NCBI GenBank assembly: GCA_005884665.1
Contig: VBAT01000044.1
Location: 9,769 to 56,147, forward strand
Direction: 5' to 3'
DNA: 46,379 bases
Source of the DNA: Bacteroidota bacterium
GTDB taxonomy: Bacteria > Bacteroidota > Bacteroidia > Chitinophagales > Chitinophagaceae
Part shown: one piece after another, positions 43,246 through 46,379 of the stretch
How the letters are laid out: each line of letters starts with the position of its first letter
Position numbering within the stretch: position 1 is the first letter of the stretch
Program-made: the position numbers and the translations under genes
Notes under the pieces: generated by a model
The model's database searches: none
Seen by the model: only the letters and a program-made list of their open reading frames with translations
What the model was told of the DNA's origin: nothing

Positions 43246-45433
43246 ATGTCAGTCATCCAGAGTATCCAGGAGAAGTATGCGAAGTTAATGGCTATCATTA
43301 TCGCGGTTGCCCTTATGATTTTTGTCGTTATGCTTGCGTTTGAAAATGGCGGAAGTCTTTTCAGGAGCAACAATAACACCGTAGGCCGGGTTAATGGTAC
43401 CAGTATCGATTATACCAATTTTTACCAAAAGGTTCAACAACAGGAAGCGAATATCGCTGCTCAATATGGGGGCACGATGCCTGAAGGCATGCGCTCACAG
43501 GCGGTAGAGTCTGCCTGGAACCAGGAGGTAAATGAAATTATACTGGATGAAGAGTTAGATAAACTCGGTATTAAAGTCGGCAAGAGAGAATTGGGCGACC
43601 TGTTATATGGTCCTAACGGGCCGGATGAGTTTAAAAGAATACCTGGTTTTACCGATACGATGACCGGCCAGTACAATGGCCAGTATGCCAAGCAACAGAT
43701 CGATGCCCTTCTTCGCATGAAAAAAGGTACAGCAGAGCAGTTGCAGCAAAGAGATCAGTTTATCGCTTTTATCAATTACCAGCAAAGAAAGAGGATGAGC
43801 GATAAGTATAGCTCACTGCTGGCAAACAGCATCAACTATCCCAAATGGTTTGTTGAAAAACAGATTGCCGATAACAGCCAGCTTGCAAAAATTTCGCTTG
43901 TAAGGGATAATTATTCCAACCACGATGGAGATAGCATTAAGGTAAGCGATAGCGAGATCAAAGATTACCTTGACAAGCACAAAGAAGACTATAAACAACC
44001 TGAGAGCCGCAGCGTTTCGTATGTAGCATTCAGCACAAGGCCCAGTGCGGCAGATAGCGCATTCGCGAAAAACAAAACGAGTGACCTAAGAACCACGTTT
44101 GACACCACGAAAAATCTCGAAGAATTTCTTAATAGCCAGGGTTTGGCATTTCCTGAAACTTATTCACAGGTTTCTGCATTACCCCAATCGATAAAAGATA
44201 CGATCACTAAAGTTCCGATGAATACTATCATTGGACCTTACGTAGAAAACAATGCCTGGACACTTGCAAAGGTAGTGGGCAAAAGAACGGAACCCGAAAT
44301 GGTCAAAGTGCGGCATATTCTTATAGCAACCGCCAGGCAAAATCCGCAAAATGGTCAAATGGTGCCTATAAAAGACACCACGGAAGCTCATCATCTTGCT
44401 GATAGCATTCAGACAACCATTCAGAAAGGTATCGCAAGTTTTGATAGTCTGGCTTTGAAATTTTCTGATGACAGTCCGAATGTAACAGACTCGGCGCAGC
44501 ATAAATTCAAGATCGGTATTTATGATAGCGTGAAGCACGGCGCTATGGTGCCGGAATTTGACAACTTCATCTTCGGTCATCCTGTTGGATCAAAAGGAAT
44601 AGTAAAAACACAGTTTGGCTAAGCAGGTAGGAAAGAGTTTTGATGCCTACAGGGTTGCTTATCTGCCTGTACCTATCGAGTCAAGCAATGAGACAGAAGC
44701 CAATGCTTCAAATGACGCCAACCGGTTTGCTTCCGATGCCCGCGATCAGAAATCATTTGATGCGTCCGCAGAAAAACTCATGAAGGAAAAAGGAATTCAA
44801 AAAAGCATTGCCAATGATATCTTACCCACTTCCTATTATTTTGGAACCCTGGGTGAAGCAAGATCGCTGGTCAAGAATATTTATGATGCCAAATTAGGAG
44901 AGGTGCTGGAGCCACAAAAAGCCGGGGACGCCTATGTTGTTGCTGTTGTAACGGAAATAAATAAAGAGGGAACTCTATCTGTCGCGAAAGCAAGGCCTAT
45001 GATAGAGCCGATATTAAAACACAAGAAGATCGCAGAATCACTGAAAAAGAAATTGGGCACGCCTACCACTCTTGAGGCAGCGGTGACAGCTTTTGGCGGC
45101 AAGGCGACGATAGAAGCAATCGATAGTTTAAGGATGACGGGCGTGCAGACTAATATGCTTGCAAGAGCGATTTCAAATGAACCCAGGGTCGTAGGCGCTT
45201 CATTTAATCCTTCCAACCGTGGGAAGGTGGTACCCGAAGTGATCGAAGGGCGGAGCGGCGTGTTTGTTGTGAGAGTGGATAATGTTTCTGCTATGTCCAA
45301 TGCGCAGGCCGATATCGCCGCAGAACGCAGGATGAGATATGAAATGGGCAAACAAACCATGAACAGAAACTCACCGCTGGAAACACTAAGAAAAGCGGCC
45401 AGGATCAAAGACCGTCGCGTAAATTTTTTCTAA
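43246..45433 (+). pseudogene. ppiD: PpiD-like periplasmic peptidyl-prolyl isomerase, split by a frameshift
   Basis: The first part (43246-44622, 458 residues) has an N-terminal membrane anchor (AKLMAIIIAVALMIFVVML), a SurA_N-type chaperone domain and a parvulin domain (VKVRHILIATARQNPQ, SFDSLALKFSDD). It stops right after KTQFG, where parvulins continue with YHxIEV. The rest of the protein (GKSFDAYRVAYLPVPIES to the end) resumes in the +1 frame and runs to 45433. A loss of about 20-26 bases (length 2 modulo 3) across the last parvulin strand explains both stop and shift. Intact relatives are about 700 residues. It may be a true mutation or a sequencing/assembly error. Confidence 0.82.
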
Positions 45434-45461
45434 ATAGGTATCGAAACTTACTGTATTCGAC

Positions 45462-45488
45462 AGCCGTCCAATGGGCGGCTATTTTTTT
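45462..45488 (+). terminator. Rho-independent terminator after the ppiD-like gene
   Basis: Stem AGCCGTCC (45462-45469) / GGGCGGCT (45473-45480) with one G-T pair, loop AAT, then A and seven T. A second perfect hairpin without T run (CCTCGCA/TGCGAGG) follows near 45510-45540. Confidence 0.85.
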
Positions 45489-45666
45489 CAAGCAGAGGCA
45501 TCTAAGGCACCCCGCCTCGCAGAGTCTACCGTCTTGCGAGGTCTGCCTCAAGACTGTGCTACTTAGGAGAATCTAGTTGGCAGACCGACGCAAGCTAGCT
45601 GACAAGTATTTGGGGATTATGCCGCAGGTATCTTTTACACTCTAAACAACCCCCCTTCTAATTTGT

Positions 45667-45674
45667 TATTTTTG
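45667..45674 (+). promoter_or_regulatory. Candidate -7 box for the DUF2480 gene (TATTTTTG)
   Basis: Exact TAnnTTTG 13 bp before the ATG at 45687; no -33 partner identified. Confidence 0.4.
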
Positions 45675-45686
45675 TAACTATTCCCC

Positions 45687-46193
45687 ATGAATGATCCCAT
45701 CGTAAATAAAGTAGCCGAAAGCGGGTTGATCACTGTCGATCCAGCCGATTATTATCCCAAAGAAGATGTAAAGACCTTTGATTTGAAGGATTTCTTATAC
45801 ATGGGAATGATCTTAAAGGAAAAAGAATTCAGGCAATCCTTAAAAGATCTCGATTGGGAACAGTACCGCGATAAAAATATAGCCGTCACCTGCACAGCGG
45901 ATGCGATCATTCCTGTTTGGGCCTGGATGCTTGTCGCTACCTATCTGCAACCGGTGGCCGGGGAAATACTGGTGGGTAGTGAAAAAGAATTACACAAGCT
46001 TATCTTTTTGAAAAATCTTTCGCAGATCAATGTCAACGAGTTCGCAGATAAGCGGATCGTAGTAAAAGGATGCGGCGATACCCCGATCGGTGAATTTGTT
46101 TACCTGGAACTTACACGCTTACTGCAGCCGGTCGCAAAAAGTATAATGTATGGCGAGCCATGCAGCACCGTTCCTGTTTATAAAAAGAAATGA
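45687..46193 (+). CDS. DUF2480 family protein
   Basis: 168 residues. MNDPIVNKVAESGLITVDPA, FDLKDFLYMGMILKEKEFR, KNIAVTCTADAIIPVWAWML and KRIVVKGCGDTPIGEFVYLE are hallmarks of DUF2480, a family restricted mainly to Bacteroidota. Function unknown; the invariant Cys/Asp segments (CTADAIIP, GCGD) suggest a metal or active site. Full length. Confidence 0.9.
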   Translation: MNDPIVNKVAESGLITVDPADYYPKEDVKTFDLKDFLYMGMILKEKEFRQSLKDLDWEQYRDKNIAVTCTADAIIPVWAWMLVATYLQPVAGEILVGSEKELHKLIFLKNLSQINVNEFADKRIVVKGCGDTPIGEFVYLELTRLLQPVAKSIMYGEPCSTVPVYKKK

Positions 46194-46195
46194 TA

Positions 46196-46379
46196 TCAAC
46201 GAACCGGGCAGGCGCTTTGACTGCTGATCTTCGGTTTGCAAGGATTATCCTCAGCCTGGTCATAGCTTTTATGATCCCACACAAAGCCGATCTCTGAACT
46301 TCCCGCAGTATATGAGTAACTGTTTTTCCCAACCTGTGCATCATGCGCAATACCTACCCGCAACCTGTCATTGTAATTA
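46196..46379 (-). CDS. C-terminus of a probable PorP/SprF-like outer-membrane protein (partial)
   Basis: On the minus strand a frame enters from the window edge and ends at TGA (46198-46196). It reads NYNDRLRVGIAHDAQVGKNS, then SYTAGSSEIGFVWDHKSY and a cysteine-containing tail ending ACPVR. Alternating beta-strand pattern with a final EIGFVW strand resembles the C-terminus of PorP/SprF-type proteins of the type IX secretion system. Only about 60 residues are visible, so the family call is tentative. It is convergent with the DUF2480 gene. Confidence 0.5.
   Translation of the reverse strand, partial: NYNDRLRVGIAHDAQVGKNSYSYTAGSSEIGFVWDHKSYDQAEDNPCKPKISSQSACPVR

Noticed and set aside
44615-45433. 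Second ppiD half as an independent gene
   Set aside because: It would start at TTG, overlaps the first half, and its sequence continues the PpiD fold; a frameshift explains it better. Programmed frameshifting was considered, but the missing YHxIEV strand argues for a deletion.
1-46379. CRISPR array
   Set aside because: No regularly spaced direct repeats with unique spacers and no cas gene seen.

Overview
The window reads as a chromosome segment of a Bacteroidota bacterium, most likely of the Chitinophagaceae. Reasons: an S46 dipeptidyl-peptidase, a DUF2480 protein, a PorP/SprF-like fragment, a Bacteroidota-type PpiD, start codons without Shine-Dalgarno sequences, and several TAnnTTTG-type promoter boxes. 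The family assignment is inference from gene content.

Layout. (1) 1-3.7 kb: a partial B3-type metallo-beta-lactamase fold protein, a Fic AMP-transferase with two matching 29-bp palindromes at its start, and an FBH1/UvrD-like helicase with a C-terminal helix-turn-helix tail. (2) 3.8-8.6 kb: an AT-rich segment bounded by a tRNA-Phe 3' end fragment and the intact tRNA-Phe gene. It carries a complete BfiI-like type IIS restriction-modification set: two SPPY-type methyltransferases overlapping by 4 bp, and a convergent PLD nuclease with a B3-like C-terminus. (3) 8.9-18.9 kb: mostly core genes: recQ, kdsD, manC, a PolB-like exonuclease, a Rid protein, an MmcQ/YjbR protein, an O-methyltransferase, a methionine-type aminotransferase and an EamA transporter. 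(4) 19.1-20.4 kb: a small arsenic locus (ArsR, a 30-residue cysteine-pair miniprotein, ArsC). (5) 20.4-28.3 kb: accessory metabolism, two secreted serine hydrolases, a flavin monooxygenase, an EEP hydrolase and a LysM/DUF2272 protein. (6) 28.3-35.5 kb: about twelve small unrelated genes all on the minus strand (VOC, zinc-ribbon, membrane, HipA-like, CPBP, GNAT, a rifampin ADP-ribosyltransferase fused to a helical repeat domain). (7) 35.5-36.8 kb: a decayed zone with a scrambled small gene, a headless alpha/beta hydrolase and a truncated IS4-type transposase. (8) 36.9-39.1 kb: an ABC ATPase plus DUF4435 pair with the architecture of the PARIS anti-phage system. (9) 39.3-46.4 kb: nadA, a 600-bp gene-free AT-rich region with several DnaA-box-like sequences (candidate oriC), an S46 peptidase predicted to be DPP11-type, a ppiD-like gene split by a frameshift, a DUF2480 protein, and the C-terminus of a probable outer-membrane protein.

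The strongest items for follow-up are the tRNA-bounded BfiI-like restriction island, the PARIS-like pair beside a broken insertion sequence, and the cysteine-pair miniprotein between arsR and arsC. All functional calls come from motifs read by eye; no database search was possible.
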